In this document: positions 1-8,714 of the stretch, piece after piece
Numbering within the stretch: the first letter of the stretch is position 1
Layout: the number at the start of each line of letters is the position of its first letter
From: Candidatus Ruania gallistercoris
GTDB taxonomy: Bacteria > Actinomycetota > Actinomycetes > Actinomycetales > Beutenbergiaceae
Assembly: GCA_019116305.1 (NCBI GenBank)
Contig: DXBY01000153.1
Location: 1-57,474 of the forward strand
Direction of reading: 5' to 3'
Length of the DNA: 57,474 nt
Made by a program: the position numbers and the translations under genes
The notes under the pieces: model-generated
Told to the model about the DNA's origin: nothing
Database searches by the model: none
What the model saw: the letters and a program-made list of their open reading frames with translations, nothing else

Positions 1-105
1 CCGCACCTGATCGGGTGGCCCGTTCTCGTCTTCGTGCTGATCATGTTGGCCTTCACCTGGGTAGGAGACGGATTCCGTGATGCATTCGACGTCGACGAGA
101 GCTGA
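1..105 (+). CDS. ABC transporter permease, C-terminal end (partial)
   Basis: Frame 1 is open from the window edge to a TGA at 103-105 and gives 34 residues: a hydrophobic helix (LIGWPVLVFVLIMLAF) followed by GDGFRDAFDVDES. A last helix followed by G-D-x-x-R-D-A-x-D-P is the usual end of DppC/OppC-type permeases. The ATPase gene that overlaps it by about 29 bases is of the matching Dpp/Opp class. Only the tail is visible, so the family is inferred from this motif and from context. Confidence 0.72.
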   Translation, partial: PHLIGWPVLVFVLIMLAFTWVGDGFRDAFDVDES

Positions 106-1753
106 GGGCGCGCCAGCGCGGCCGGAGCCGATCACTGCGCTGCTGGACATTCGTGACCTCACGGTCGGCTTCGCTCTGCCCGACGGGGTCAAGGACGTGG
201 TGCACGGTCTGGACCTCACCATGCCGCACTCCGGGTCACTGGCCCTGGTGGGTGAGTCCGGCAGCGGGAAGAGCGTGTCGATGCGCGCCGTGCTCGGCCT
301 GCTCCCCTCCAATGCGCGGGTGAGCGGGTCCGCGACGCTGGCACCGCAGGACGGACCGGCCCAGGACCTGGTCTCGTTGAGCGAGCCGAAGCTGCGACGG
401 GTGCGCGGTCACCAGATCGGCATGGTGTTCCAGAACGCCATGGAAGCGTTCAATCCGTCCGTCCCGTTGGGGCGGCAGCTGGCCGAGGCGCTGCTCTGGC
501 ACGGTGCCTGTGATCGCCGGACCGCACACCGCCGTGCGGTCGAGGCGCTGGCGGACGTCGGCATCCCCGAACCCGAGCGGCGGGTCAAGATGTACCCGTT
601 CCAGCTCTCCGGCGGGATGCGCCAGCGCGCCATGATCGCGATGGCCATCATCGGCCGCCCGCAGCTGATCATCGCCGATGAACCGACGACGGCGCTCGAC
701 GTGACGGTGCAGAAGCAGATCCTGGATCTGCTGGTCGAGCTGCGCGACCGGGGGATGGCCCTGTTGATGATCACCCACGATCTCGGGGTGGCGCGCTACG
801 TCTGCGATGACGCCATCGTGCTGCGCGACGGCCGTCTGGTGGAACAGGCCCCGGTGGAACGACTCCTCACCGGCGCGCGCGAGAGCTACAGCCAGTCCCT
901 GGTCGACTCGGCTCTCGATCTGGGGGTGAGCTCACCGGAGCGGGTCCAGACCGCCGATGCAGATGCTGGGCCGCTGGTCGGGGCCCAGAACCTCACCAAG
1001 GTGTTCAGCAGCCGCGGCGGCCATGTGGTGGCCGTGGACGACGTGTCCTTCCGGCTCGATCCGGGCCGGACTCTCAGTGTGGTCGGCGAATCCGGCTCGG
1101 GTAAGTCCACCCTGGCCCGGATGGCGCTGCACCTGATCGAGCCGACCTCGGGGAGCGTGACCTTCGACGGTGTCTCCCTGGCGGAGCTGCCTGCGAAGAA
1201 GCTGCGCCTGGTGCGCCGGGACATGCAGATGGTCTTCCAGTCCCCGTACGGGTCCTTGCTGCCCTCGGCCACCGTGTCCGAGAACATCGGCGAACCGCTG
1301 CGGATCAACCGCATCGGCACCAAGGCCGAGCGCCGGGACAAGGCCGCCGAGCTGCTGCGACTGGTGGAGCTGGACACCGGCTATCTGGACTTCTATCCCC
1401 GGCAGCTCTCCGGCGGCCAACAGCAACGGGTCGCCATCGCCCGTGCACTCGCGCTGGAACCCAAGTTCCTGGTGGCGGACGAGCCCACCTCAGCTCTGGA
1501 CGCCTCGGTGCAGGTGCAGGTGCTGGATCTGTTGCACGGACTGCAGGAGCAGCTCGGGTTCGCGATGCTGCTGATCACCCACAATCTCGCGGTCGCCGAA
1601 CGGTTGGCACACGAGGTGCTGGTGATGCGCAGCGGACAGGTGGTCGAGCACGGGCCGACCGAGCAGGTCTTCCGGGCACCAGAACACGAGTACACCCGCG
1701 ACCTGCTGAACGCCGTCCTTCCGGTCCGGATCGGCCTGGACCAGGGGAGATGA
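77..1753 (+). CDS. Dpp/Opp-type ABC transporter ATPase, two fused nucleotide-binding domains
   Basis: Cytoplasmic ATPase that powers a Dpp/Opp-family importer. One 558-residue chain carries two complete ABC domains, equivalent to DppD plus DppF. Domain 1 has Walker A GESGSGKS (59-66), Q-loop Q119, signature LSGGMRQR (177-184), Walker B LIIADEP (197-203) and switch His234. Domain 2 has Walker A (337-344), Q388, signature LSGGQQQR (444-451) and Walker B FLVADEP (464-470). The GTG at 77 is followed by ATG at 80. GGAG at 63-66 lies about 10 bases from the GTG, so 77 is preferred, but either could be used. It overlaps the preceding permease gene. Dpp-family systems move peptides, nickel or oligosaccharides. 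The sugar-dehydrogenase genes immediately downstream make an oligosaccharide or glycoside cargo the better guess here. Confidence 0.93.
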   Translation: MMHSTSTRAEGAPARPEPITALLDIRDLTVGFALPDGVKDVVHGLDLTMPHSGSLALVGESGSGKSVSMRAVLGLLPSNARVSGSATLAPQDGPAQDLVSLSEPKLRRVRGHQIGMVFQNAMEAFNPSVPLGRQLAEALLWHGACDRRTAHRRAVEALADVGIPEPERRVKMYPFQLSGGMRQRAMIAMAIIGRPQLIIADEPTTALDVTVQKQILDLLVELRDRGMALLMITHDLGVARYVCDDAIVLRDGRLVEQAPVERLLTGARESYSQSLVDSALDLGVSSPERVQTADADAGPLVGAQNLTKVFSSRGGHVVAVDDVSFRLDPGRTLSVVGESGSGKSTLARMALHLIEPTSGSVTFDGVSLAELPAKKLRLVRRDMQMVFQSPYGSLLPSATVSENIGEPLRINRIGTKAERRDKAAELLRLVELDTGYLDFYPRQLSGGQQQRVAIARALALEPKFLVADEPTSALDASVQVQVLDLLHGLQEQLGFAMLLITHNLAVAERLAHEVLVMRSGQVVEHGPTEQVFRAPEHEYTRDLLNAVLPVRIGLDQGR

Positions 1754-1768
1754 GCAATCGGGCAGTGG

Positions 1769-1832
1769 CTGGTAGGCGATCTCGCCTGCCAGGCTGGGTG
1801 CCGGAAGAACGAGGTGCCCGGGGCAGGGCACC
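1769..1832 (+). terminator. two stem-loops inside the Dpp/dehydrogenase operon
   Basis: CTGGTAGGCGA (1769-1779) pairs with TCGCCTGCCAG (1782-1792) with one G-U pair. GGTGCCC (1813-1819) pairs with GGGCACC (1826-1832). Both lie between the ATPase stop and the next ribosome-binding site. There is no T-tract. They could be a partial terminator or an RNA-stability element that lowers or separates dehydrogenase expression. Only the pairing is seen; the function is inferred. Confidence 0.4.
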
Positions 1833-1861
1833 GCAGCACACTGACAGAGGAAGCAGAGAGC

Positions 1862-2884
1862 ATGAGTAACGAGGTCGGGGTCGGCATCCTCGGGCTGGGC
1901 GGGATCGGACTCACCCATGCCCGTGCACTGCGCGAGCTTGCACCGGACCTTCGGCTGCGCGCCTTCAGCGGCGGCTCCCCGGCACGGGCGGCTGAGGCCG
2001 GCTGGCCCGAGGCGGTGCAGGTGGAGCCGGACGAGCTGGCCGGCGCCCCCGGGGTCGACGTGGTGGCGGTGTGCTCACCGAGCCAGCAGCACGCCGACCA
2101 GGCCCTGGCCGCCCTGGGAGCGAGCAAACACGTGGTCGTGGAGAAGCCGCTCGCCCTCCAGGTCAGCGAGGCGGACCGGATCGTTGCGCTCGCCAGCGAA
2201 CGTGGCGCCGTCGCCGCGGTGATCTCCCAACGCCGCCTGGAACCGGAGTACGCCGCACTGCACCAGGCGCTGCGCACCGGAGCACTCGGCCGGATCCGGC
2301 TGGCCACCACGCACGTGCACTGGTGGCGCGACGCGGACTACTACCGGGCCGCCCCCTGGCGCACGGAGATGGCCGGCGGCGGTGGCTCGCTGATGAACCA
2401 GGGCGTGCACAACGTGGACCTGCTGCGCTGGCTCTGTGGGCCGGTGGCCGAGGTGACCGCGCAGTACGGCACCCTCGCGCACGAGATGGACGCCGAGGAC
2501 ACCACAGTGGCGACCTTGCGCTTCGCGAGCGGTGCACTGGGCATGATCAGCACATCGACGGCGACACCGCCCGGTTCACCGGCCACCGTCACCCTGCACA
2601 CCGACCGCGGCGTCGTCGAGCTCGGCCAGGGAGAGGTGCTGCGCTGGGAGGTGGAGGGTGTCCCCGCGCCGAGTGCAGGCAGCGGGATCGCCAGTGGCGC
2701 CGCGGACCCGAAGGCCATCGGCATCGCCGGGCACGTGCAGCAGTGGCAGGACGTGCTGACGGCGATCCGCACCGGCGCCGATCCGGCGGTGAGCGCCGCC
2801 GACGGCGCCGAGACCGTCCGCCTGCTCTGCGCCGTCTATCAGGCCGCCGAGACCGGCCGCAGCATCAACCCCGAGGAGCTCTGA
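1862..2884 (+). CDS. Gfo/Idh/MocA family oxidoreductase
   Basis: NAD(P)-dependent dehydrogenase of the glucose-fructose oxidoreductase / inositol dehydrogenase family, 340 residues, cytoplasmic. The N-terminal Rossmann fold shows GILGLGGIGLTHA (8-20), and the family signature is EKPLA at 94-98. The C-terminal half is the alpha/beta substrate domain, with an HWWRDADYYR segment and a GGGSLMNQGVHNVDLLRW segment that carries the usual conserved His and Asp. ATG 1862 is chosen over in-frame GTG 1814 because GAGGAAG lies about 10 bases upstream and because the extra 16 residues have no homologous look. The next dehydrogenase starts one base after its stop. Family members oxidise or epimerise sugars, inositols and their acids. 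The exact substrate cannot be read from sequence, but linkage to a transporter implies an imported sugar derivative. Confidence 0.9.
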   Translation: MSNEVGVGILGLGGIGLTHARALRELAPDLRLRAFSGGSPARAAEAGWPEAVQVEPDELAGAPGVDVVAVCSPSQQHADQALAALGASKHVVVEKPLALQVSEADRIVALASERGAVAAVISQRRLEPEYAALHQALRTGALGRIRLATTHVHWWRDADYYRAAPWRTEMAGGGGSLMNQGVHNVDLLRWLCGPVAEVTAQYGTLAHEMDAEDTTVATLRFASGALGMISTSTATPPGSPATVTLHTDRGVVELGQGEVLRWEVEGVPAPSAGSGIASGAADPKAIGIAGHVQQWQDVLTAIRTGADPAVSAADGAETVRLLCAVYQAAETGRSINPEEL

Positions 2885-2885
2885 G

Positions 2886-3878
2886 ATGAAGGTCGCGATC
2901 CTTGGTGCTGCCCATCCACACGTCGCCTACGCCCTGGACGAGGTGGCCGCCCGCGCTGACCTCGAGCTGGTGGCCGTGTGCGAACCGGACCAGCAGCTGC
3001 GCAGTGCCTATCTACCCGCTGACCTCACCGCCCCGGTCTACGACACAGCGGCCGCGCTCCTGGACGCCCACGAGGTCGACGTGGCCCTGGTGGCCGGCGT
3101 CTACAGCCGCCGCGGGGAGGACACCCGGCTGGCGCTGGAGGCCGGAGCGCACGTGCTGGCCGACAAACCGCTGTGCACCAGTCTGACCGAGCTGGACCAG
3201 ATCGCCGCAGCAGCCGAACGCCACGACCGGTATGTCTCGGTGGTGTTCGAGAAGCGCGCCTATCCGCCCACGTTGGCGCTGCGCCGGCTGCTCGCCGACG
3301 GGGTGCTCGGTGAGCTGGCCCTGGTGGCCAGCACCGGGCCGCACAAGCTGAACCAGCCGAGCAGACCACCGTGGTTCCTCACTCGGGCCGGATACGGCGG
3401 GATCGCCGGAGATCTCCCGGTGCACGACATCGACCTGGTGCTGTTCCTCACCGGTGCCACCAGCGGGTCGGTCAGTGCCGTGACCGGGAACGCGCGCCGC
3501 CAGGACCACCCGGAGTTCGACGATCACGTGGCTGTGCTGCTGCAGGCGGGCAACGTGGCTGCGACGATCGAGGCGAACTGGCTCTCCCCGCAGGCCGCCG
3601 AGGTGCACGGGCACTACCGGATGCGGCTGACCGGGTCGGAGGGGACCGCCGAGCTGGACTGGGCCTACAACACGCTCACCGTGGCCACCCACGACCGGCC
3701 GACCTGGCAGGAGCCGCTCGGCGAGCCGCGTCGGCCGGCAGCCTACTTCTTCGATGCCTTGGCGGCCGGGATCGAACCCGAGATCGGTACTGCGGCCAGC
3801 CTGCTCGCCACCCGGGTGGCGCTGTTGGCCCAACGCAGCGCCGACTCCGGTGGCACCCCGGAGACGTTCGGCACCTGA
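2886..3878 (+). CDS. Gfo/Idh/MocA family oxidoreductase, second copy
   Basis: Second NAD(P)-dependent sugar dehydrogenase of the family, 330 residues. It has a short Rossmann motif, AILGAAHPHVAYAL, in place of the usual GxGxxG, and DKPL at 93-96 in the EKP position. The substrate domain carries GGIAGDLPVHDIDLVLFLTG with the expected Asp/His pair. ATG 2886 follows the previous TGA (2882-2884) by one base, and GAGGAG sits just upstream, so translation is probably coupled. It is only distantly similar to the 1862 gene, so the pair is not a recent duplication. Two consecutive Gfo/Idh/MocA enzymes often carry out successive steps such as oxidation and re-reduction during epimerisation or glycoside opening. 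That role is inferred here. Confidence 0.88.
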   Translation: MKVAILGAAHPHVAYALDEVAARADLELVAVCEPDQQLRSAYLPADLTAPVYDTAAALLDAHEVDVALVAGVYSRRGEDTRLALEAGAHVLADKPLCTSLTELDQIAAAAERHDRYVSVVFEKRAYPPTLALRRLLADGVLGELALVASTGPHKLNQPSRPPWFLTRAGYGGIAGDLPVHDIDLVLFLTGATSGSVSAVTGNARRQDHPEFDDHVAVLLQAGNVAATIEANWLSPQAAEVHGHYRMRLTGSEGTAELDWAYNTLTVATHDRPTWQEPLGEPRRPAAYFFDALAAGIEPEIGTAASLLATRVALLAQRSADSGGTPETFGT

Positions 3879-3956
3879 GCCGGGCGGGATGCGCAGCCGT
3901 GCGGCCGGCGCCGGTGGCGAGGTAGAGACCGTTCGCTGGGGCTGGATCCCGGCGGG

Positions 3957-4928
3957 TCAGCCGGTGAGCAGCATCCCGACATCCACAGCGACCTCGGGCG
4001 CGCAGTGCAGCAGGAACGCTGGCCACACACTGCGGGTGTAGGCCCAGATCCATGCCAGCAGCACCCCCATCAGCGCCGCGAAGATTCCGCTGCCGATGTT
4101 CAGTGAGAACTCTCCGGCTGGGCTGAGCAGGATCATGTGGCCGGCGCCGAAGGCCACGCTGGTGACCACCAGGCCCCAGCCGACCGACGCCCCCGCCAGG
4201 CGCCACGGCGTACCGAAAGCTCGATCGAGGACGGCGAGCATCGCTGCTCGCCAGATGAGCTCCTCGGTGAGGTTCGGGATCGTGGTGTTGTACAGCACTT
4301 GGCCGACCCCGACCTCCTCGTGCATGGCGGGATCCAGCGCTACGGACAGCGCGATCAGGCCGATGAAGAGGAAGAACACGCCAGTGATCACGATCAGCGC
4401 CCAGCGTCCGCTGCCCGGCCGGAGCCGCCAGGTCAGGCGTGCGTCCTCACGGGCCCAGCGCCAGAGCACGGCGAACAGGATGCCCACCCAGAGCAGGTCC
4501 ACCACCTTGCCCTGCCAGTTGCTTTCGAACTGGGTGAAGAACGCTAGTCGCGGCGTCCGGCCGGCGAGAGAGGTCAGCACCACGAACAGGCTCACCACCA
4601 GCAGTGCCGGCAGCACGCGGCCGCGGCCGGGCGCCGGTGGCTGTGAGGTGCCGGCTGCTGAGGGCAGCGCCGAGCGGCGGTGACCGGTGCGGCCGGCCGG
4701 CCGCAGTCGCTGGAGCAGCCCCAGAGCACCCACCCCGACCGTGATCAACGCGAGCAGCAGAGCCCAGAGGACAACTGCCCCCATGGTGCTGACGAACTGC
4801 TCCCCCTCACCCATCGGCGCCGTGAGCCAGGACAGCACACCGATGATCGCGATCGGCGCCAGCACCGGCACGATCCATCGGGTACTCGTGACGGGTGTGA
4901 CCGGGTCCGGTTGTGCGGAGAGGGTCAT
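3957..4928 (-). CDS. CPBP family intramembrane metalloprotease
   Basis: Integral membrane protein of 323 residues with about eight hydrophobic segments, of the CAAX protease and bacteriocin-processing (CPBP, Abi) family. The three metal-site motifs are visible: EELIWR at 222-227 (EExxxR), FGAGH at 260-264 (FxxxH) and His308 in PAFLLHCA. Residues 78-103 form a cytoplasmic Pro/Arg-rich loop. The ATG at 4928 is preceded by a weak purine run. It is divergent from the first propeller gene, and the 148-base gap carries two LacI-type operators. Bacterial CPBP proteins process lipidated or membrane peptides or give self-immunity. No substrate is suggested by the neighbours, so membership of the sugar regulon is uncertain. 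Confidence 0.85.
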   Translation of the reverse strand: MTLSAQPDPVTPVTSTRWIVPVLAPIAIIGVLSWLTAPMGEGEQFVSTMGAVVLWALLLALITVGVGALGLLQRLRPAGRTGHRRSALPSAAGTSQPPAPGRGRVLPALLVVSLFVVLTSLAGRTPRLAFFTQFESNWQGKVVDLLWVGILFAVLWRWAREDARLTWRLRPGSGRWALIVITGVFFLFIGLIALSVALDPAMHEEVGVGQVLYNTTIPNLTEELIWRAAMLAVLDRAFGTPWRLAGASVGWGLVVTSVAFGAGHMILLSPAGEFSLNIGSGIFAALMGVLLAWIWAYTRSVWPAFLLHCAPEVAVDVGMLLTG

Positions 4929-4973
4929 GGTCGCCCACCCTAGTGATCTCGCCCACGGGGCGACCAGCGGTTC

Positions 4974-5036
4974 TGCAACCGGATGCTAGACGGGCCCGGC
5001 CAGTCCTGCTAAGTTCGATTGCGACCGGTTGCAATC
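4974..5036 (+). promoter_or_regulatory. promoter with two LacI-type operators before propeller gene 1
   Basis: The -10 is TAAGTT (5010-5015) with an extended TGC in front, and the -35 is TAGACG (4987-4992), 17 bases apart. Operator A, GCAACCGGATGC (4975-4986), abuts the -35. Operator B is the 20-base near-palindrome GATTGCGACCGGTTGCAATC (5017-5036), which has one mismatched pair and covers the expected start of transcription. Centre-to-centre spacing is 46 bases, so both sites could be bound together or looped. The -10 and operator layout is the same as at 12271-12314. Confidence 0.72.
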
Positions 5037-5076
5037 TGGGGTGCGGAGAAGCACCTCAGGAACACCAGGAGGTGCA

Positions 5077-7710
5077 ATGAAGCCCGGAATGCCACGGACC
5101 GGCCGACGGCGGCTCGGCCTCACCGCTGCCGCCCTGACTGCCGCGCTCGCGCTGCTGGCCGCACCGAGCCAGGCAGCGCCCAGCGAGGCCGAAATCGCCC
5201 AGGAAGGGCCCGCCGATGCTCAGCCCAGCCAGACCCCGCTCGCCCAGGACGTGTCCGGATCGGGCAGCGCGGAGGCTGGGGACGATCCAGCGGCCGACGG
5301 CGCTACGGCACCGCCGGCGAGCGCAGTCCCGGAACCGGTGGTCCAGGACCTCGGCCCGGCGGTGATGTCGGTGAACGTGCGCTCGGCGACCTTCGGTGAG
5401 CTGGCGGACGGCACCCCGGTGGCCTACGCCGTCTCCAACGGCAACCCCGCCACCTTCACGATGGTGGACGTGGCCACTGGGGAGGCGCTGTTCAGCAGCG
5501 AGATCGAGAACACCACCCTCGGCGGCTGGATCCTGGTGGACGAGGACGGCATGGTCTACTTCACCGCCCGCCACCCGATGTCCGCCGGGCTGTTCTCGTT
5601 CGACCCGGAGACGCAGGAGCTGACCAACCTCGAGGAGCGTGTGGCCGGTGAGCTCGTGCTCTACAGCGGCAGCTGGGGTCCGGACGGGCGGATCTACTTC
5701 GGCACCTACCCGAACGCGAAGGTGGTCGCGTTCGACCCGGCCACCGGTGAGCTCCAGGACTACGGCACCCAGACCGAGGATGCGGCGTACGTCTTCTCCC
5801 TCGGCGTGGTGAACGGGGAGATCTGGGCCGGCACCGGCCCGGTACCGCACCTGTACGCGATCGACCCGGCCACCGGGGAACGCCGGGAACTGCAGCCGCC
5901 GGAGCACGTGATGGCGAACACGCAGTGGTTCATCGGCATCGACCAGCGGGCAGACACGGCGCTGATCCGGCTCTCTCCCCGGGGGAACTACGACACCGCG
6001 CTGCTCGACCTGGAGACCGGGGAGTGGTCGGAGCAGATCATCCCGTCCGTGTTCGGCTCCTCGCCGACCAATCTGGACGCCGACGGGCGCACCTACTTGT
6101 TCTCCGAGGACGTGGTGACCAGCTACGACACCACCACCGGAGAGCTGGTGCCCACCGGATGGGCCGAGACCGACCTGCCTGAACTGCTGGCCGACCAGGT
6201 AGGCACCTATGACATGGCCGTGCTCGAGCTGCCCGGCACCGAGGGAGAGACGCTAGTCGGGCTGAGCACCGACGGCGACCTGTGGACCTACCACCTGAGC
6301 AGCGGGGAGACCACGTTCACCCGGGCCGAGATCGAACCGGCACCGGCAGAGGCGCACGGCCTTGGGGTCGGGCCGGACGGTAACGCCTACATCGGCGCCT
6401 ACCTCTCCAGTGGCTCGATGACCCGGGTGGATTCCCAGTCCCTGGAGCTCACCCCGCTGCGCGGCCCGAAGCAGGCGGATGCCATCGCCACCCACGGCGA
6501 GGAGCTGATCGTGACGTCCTACCCCGGCGCCGTGGTGCACGCGGGCGATCCCGAGCAGGACTGGGAGTGGGGCACCAACCCCCGCCACGTGCTCACCCTG
6601 GAGCGGGGCGAACCACACTTCCAGGATCGGATCAACGGCGTGGTCTCGATCGGGGACCGGGTGGCGCTGGGCACAGTGCCGGACTACGGCGAGCTCGGCG
6701 GCGCTCTCACCCTGCTGGACACTGAGACCGGTGACTTCGAGTTCCATCGGAACGTGGTCCCGGACCAGAGTGTGATCTCCCTGGCCTACGCCGACGGCCT
6801 GATCTACGGCGGCACCTCGATCAACGGCGGTCTCTCCTCCGACCCGACCGCGGACTCAGCGGAGCTGTTCATCTGGGACGTGGCGGCCCAGGAGGTGCTC
6901 TACTCCGAGGCGCTCACCGATCAGGCCGGCTACCTGGCCGGACTGTCCTGGGGCGCTGATGGTCAGCTGGTCGGGGCCACCTCCGACGGGGTGCTCTTCG
7001 AGTTCGATCCCCAGGAGCGTGAAGTGACCTGGTCAGTCCGCCTGTTCGAACCGGACCAGGGCAGCCACGGTGGCTGGGGCTACTCCACCAAGACCATCTG
7101 GGACGAGCGCACCGGCACCTACCTGGTCACGCTGAACGGCAGCCTCTACCAGGTGCACCGCGACTCCGGGGAGTTTGACGTGGTGGCCGAAGAGATGGAC
7201 CAGATCACACGGGACGGCGCCGGCACCATCATCGGGGTGGACCTCACCCACGCCTACCGCATCGACATCGATGGCGAGGACGTCACCTGCGACGAGACGA
7301 TCACCGGTGACCACCGGGGCCCGCTGCGGCTGACTGAGGGTGTCACCTGTGTGGATGGTGCCACGGTGCGCGGGCCGGTGACTGTGAGTTCCGGGGCGGG
7401 GCTGGTGCTGACCGACTCCGAGGTGACCGGTCCGTTGCGGGCCGAGGGCGCCGATGTGGTGCACGTGCTGGACTCGGTGGTCAGTGGTCCGGTGCGGGTC
7501 GAGGGCACCCGGGAGGAGGTGCTGCTGCGGGGTAACACCGTGCGTGGTCCGGTGCAGCTGACGAATAGCACGACGGCGCTGGCTCCGTTGGTCAGTGACA
7601 ACCAGGTGAACGGCCCGCTGTCCTGCTCCGGCAATGATCCGGCACCGGTGAATGCCGGGCTCGCCAACGAGGTCAGCGGGCCCAGCACCGGCCAGTGCGC
7701 CGACCTCTAG
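5077..7710 (+). CDS. secreted beta-propeller protein with C-terminal repeat domain (paralogue 1)
   Basis: Predicted exported protein of 877 residues. Arg-rich residues 8-12 and a hydrophobic core to about 30 form a signal peptide with a likely cut after SQA near 33. Residues about 90-730 are repeated strands of the type DxxTGE, DGxxYxGxY and xVxFDPxTGE, a PQQ/WD-like propeller. It shares many exact blocks with the 12380 protein: YPNAKV (211-216), GTGPVPHL with His258, WEWGTNPRHV with His504, GTVPDYGELGGAL (532-544) and NVVPDQSV (559-566). Residues about 736-877 are different: short units with recurring V-x-G-P-V/L, beginning and ending with Cys, perhaps a small beta-helix. ATG 5077 follows AGGAGG (5067-5072) by 4 bases; an in-frame start at 5029 would cross the operator and is rejected. 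No enzyme family is recognised. Polar residues conserved in both paralogues suggest a ligand-binding or catalytic cavity acting on a glycan. Confidence 0.85.
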   Translation: MKPGMPRTGRRRLGLTAAALTAALALLAAPSQAAPSEAEIAQEGPADAQPSQTPLAQDVSGSGSAEAGDDPAADGATAPPASAVPEPVVQDLGPAVMSVNVRSATFGELADGTPVAYAVSNGNPATFTMVDVATGEALFSSEIENTTLGGWILVDEDGMVYFTARHPMSAGLFSFDPETQELTNLEERVAGELVLYSGSWGPDGRIYFGTYPNAKVVAFDPATGELQDYGTQTEDAAYVFSLGVVNGEIWAGTGPVPHLYAIDPATGERRELQPPEHVMANTQWFIGIDQRADTALIRLSPRGNYDTALLDLETGEWSEQIIPSVFGSSPTNLDADGRTYLFSEDVVTSYDTTTGELVPTGWAETDLPELLADQVGTYDMAVLELPGTEGETLVGLSTDGDLWTYHLSSGETTFTRAEIEPAPAEAHGLGVGPDGNAYIGAYLSSGSMTRVDSQSLELTPLRGPKQADAIATHGEELIVTSYPGAVVHAGDPEQDWEWGTNPRHVLTLERGEPHFQDRINGVVSIGDRVALGTVPDYGELGGALTLLDTETGDFEFHRNVVPDQSVISLAYADGLIYGGTSINGGLSSDPTADSAELFIWDVAAQEVLYSEALTDQAGYLAGLSWGADGQLVGATSDGVLFEFDPQEREVTWSVRLFEPDQGSHGGWGYSTKTIWDERTGTYLVTLNGSLYQVHRDSGEFDVVAEEMDQITRDGAGTIIGVDLTHAYRIDIDGEDVTCDETITGDHRGPLRLTEGVTCVDGATVRGPVTVSSGAGLVLTDSEVTGPLRAEGADVVHVLDSVVSGPVRVEGTREEVLLRGNTVRGPVQLTNSTTALAPLVSDNQVNGPLSCSGNDPAPVNAGLANEVSGPSTGQCADL

Positions 7711-7731
7711 CACCCAGCAGGACCACCCCCC

Positions 7732-7767
7732 GCCGGGCCGGCCTCGCATCGATCGCGCCGGCCCGGC
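7732..7767 (+). terminator. GC-rich hairpin after propeller gene 1
   Basis: GCCGGGCCGGC (7732-7742) pairs perfectly with GCCGGCCCGGC (7757-7767), 22 bases after the stop codon. No T-run follows, as is common for actinobacterial terminators. Confidence 0.6.
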
Positions 7768-7789
7768 CGGAGTGAGCCCGAGCACCACA

Positions 7790-7832
7790 ACGACGGCGGA
7801 ACTCACCTGGCCCAGGTGAGCTCCGCCGTCGT
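7790..7832. terminator. bidirectional terminator between convergent genes
   Basis: A 21-bp arm (7790-7810, beginning ACGACGGCGG) faces its complement at 7812-7832 with one mismatch. It lies between the ends of propeller gene 1 (+) and the CUT1 permease gene (-), 7 bases from the latter's stop. It can terminate transcription in both directions. Confidence 0.78.
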
Positions 7833-7838
7833 GAGCGG

Positions 7839-8714
7839 CTACTTGATCCCGGACATCATCACGCCGCGCACGAAGTAGCGCTGCAGCACGATGAACACCA
7901 GCAAGGCGGGGATGAACGTGATCACCGCACCGGCCATGATCGTGGCCAGCGGAGCCTCCTGCTCCTGCATCGAGCTCAGCCCCACGGTGAGCACATAGTT
8001 GCCCGGGGACTGCTGGGAGACCAGCGGCCAGAGGAAGTCGTTCCAGTGCCAGAGGAACACGAACGTGCCCAGCGTGGCCATGATCGGCTTGGTCTGCGGC
8101 AGGATGATCGTCCAGTAGATCCGGAACTCACCGGCGCCATCGATCCGGGCAGCATCGATCAGCTCGTCCGGGATGTCCTGGATGAACTGCCGCATCAGGA
8201 ACATCGCCTGGGCGTTGGCGATCGTCGGCAGGATCATCCCCCACATCGTGTTCAGCCCGTCCAGCTCGGAGACCACCAGGTACTGCGGGATGATCGTCAG
8301 GTGGTAGGGCAGCATCAACATGGCCACGAACACCCAGAAGATCAGCTCCCGGCCGAAGAAGCGCTTCTTCGCGAACGCGTACCCGGCCATCGAGGCGAAC
8401 AGCAGCACCAGGAACACCGAGACCACCGAATAGATGGTGGAGTTCAGCGCCCAGGTGGGGATCGAGCGGCTGCCCATCGCCTCGGCGTAGGCGCCGAAGG
8501 ACGGCGCCGTGGGCAGCAGGGAACCGGGAAGCTGGACCGCCTCGCCGGGCTGCAGGGAGAGCGCCACCATCGCGTAGAACGGGAACGCGGTGATCAGTGC
8601 TGCCACGATCAGCAGCAGGTGCAGCCGCCAGGTGCGCTTGCGGCGCGCCGGCGTGGGCCCTTTCCGTGCCGGGGCGCTGGTGGGTCGGACCGGTGCGGTC
8701 GAGGTAGCGGTCAT
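7839..8714 (-). CDS. CUT1 sugar ABC transporter permease (MalG type)
   Basis: Inner-membrane subunit of a carbohydrate importer, 291 residues, with six predicted helices after a basic, proline-rich N-terminus (1-30). The ATPase-contact EAA loop reads DAARIDGA at 187-194, followed by the LPQTKP segment typical of MalG-like subunits. Its ATG (8712-8714) overlaps the TGA of the partner permease by 4 bases, so translation is coupled. No ATPase gene lies in this cluster. CUT1 systems commonly borrow a shared MsiK-type ATPase encoded elsewhere, which is the likely case here. Confidence 0.93.
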   Translation of the reverse strand: MTATSTAPVRPTSAPARKGPTPARRKRTWRLHLLLIVAALITAFPFYAMVALSLQPGEAVQLPGSLLPTAPSFGAYAEAMGSRSIPTWALNSTIYSVVSVFLVLLFASMAGYAFAKKRFFGRELIFWVFVAMLMLPYHLTIIPQYLVVSELDGLNTMWGMILPTIANAQAMFLMRQFIQDIPDELIDAARIDGAGEFRIYWTIILPQTKPIMATLGTFVFLWHWNDFLWPLVSQQSPGNYVLTVGLSSMQEQEAPLATIMAGAVITFIPALLVFIVLQRYFVRGVMMSGIK

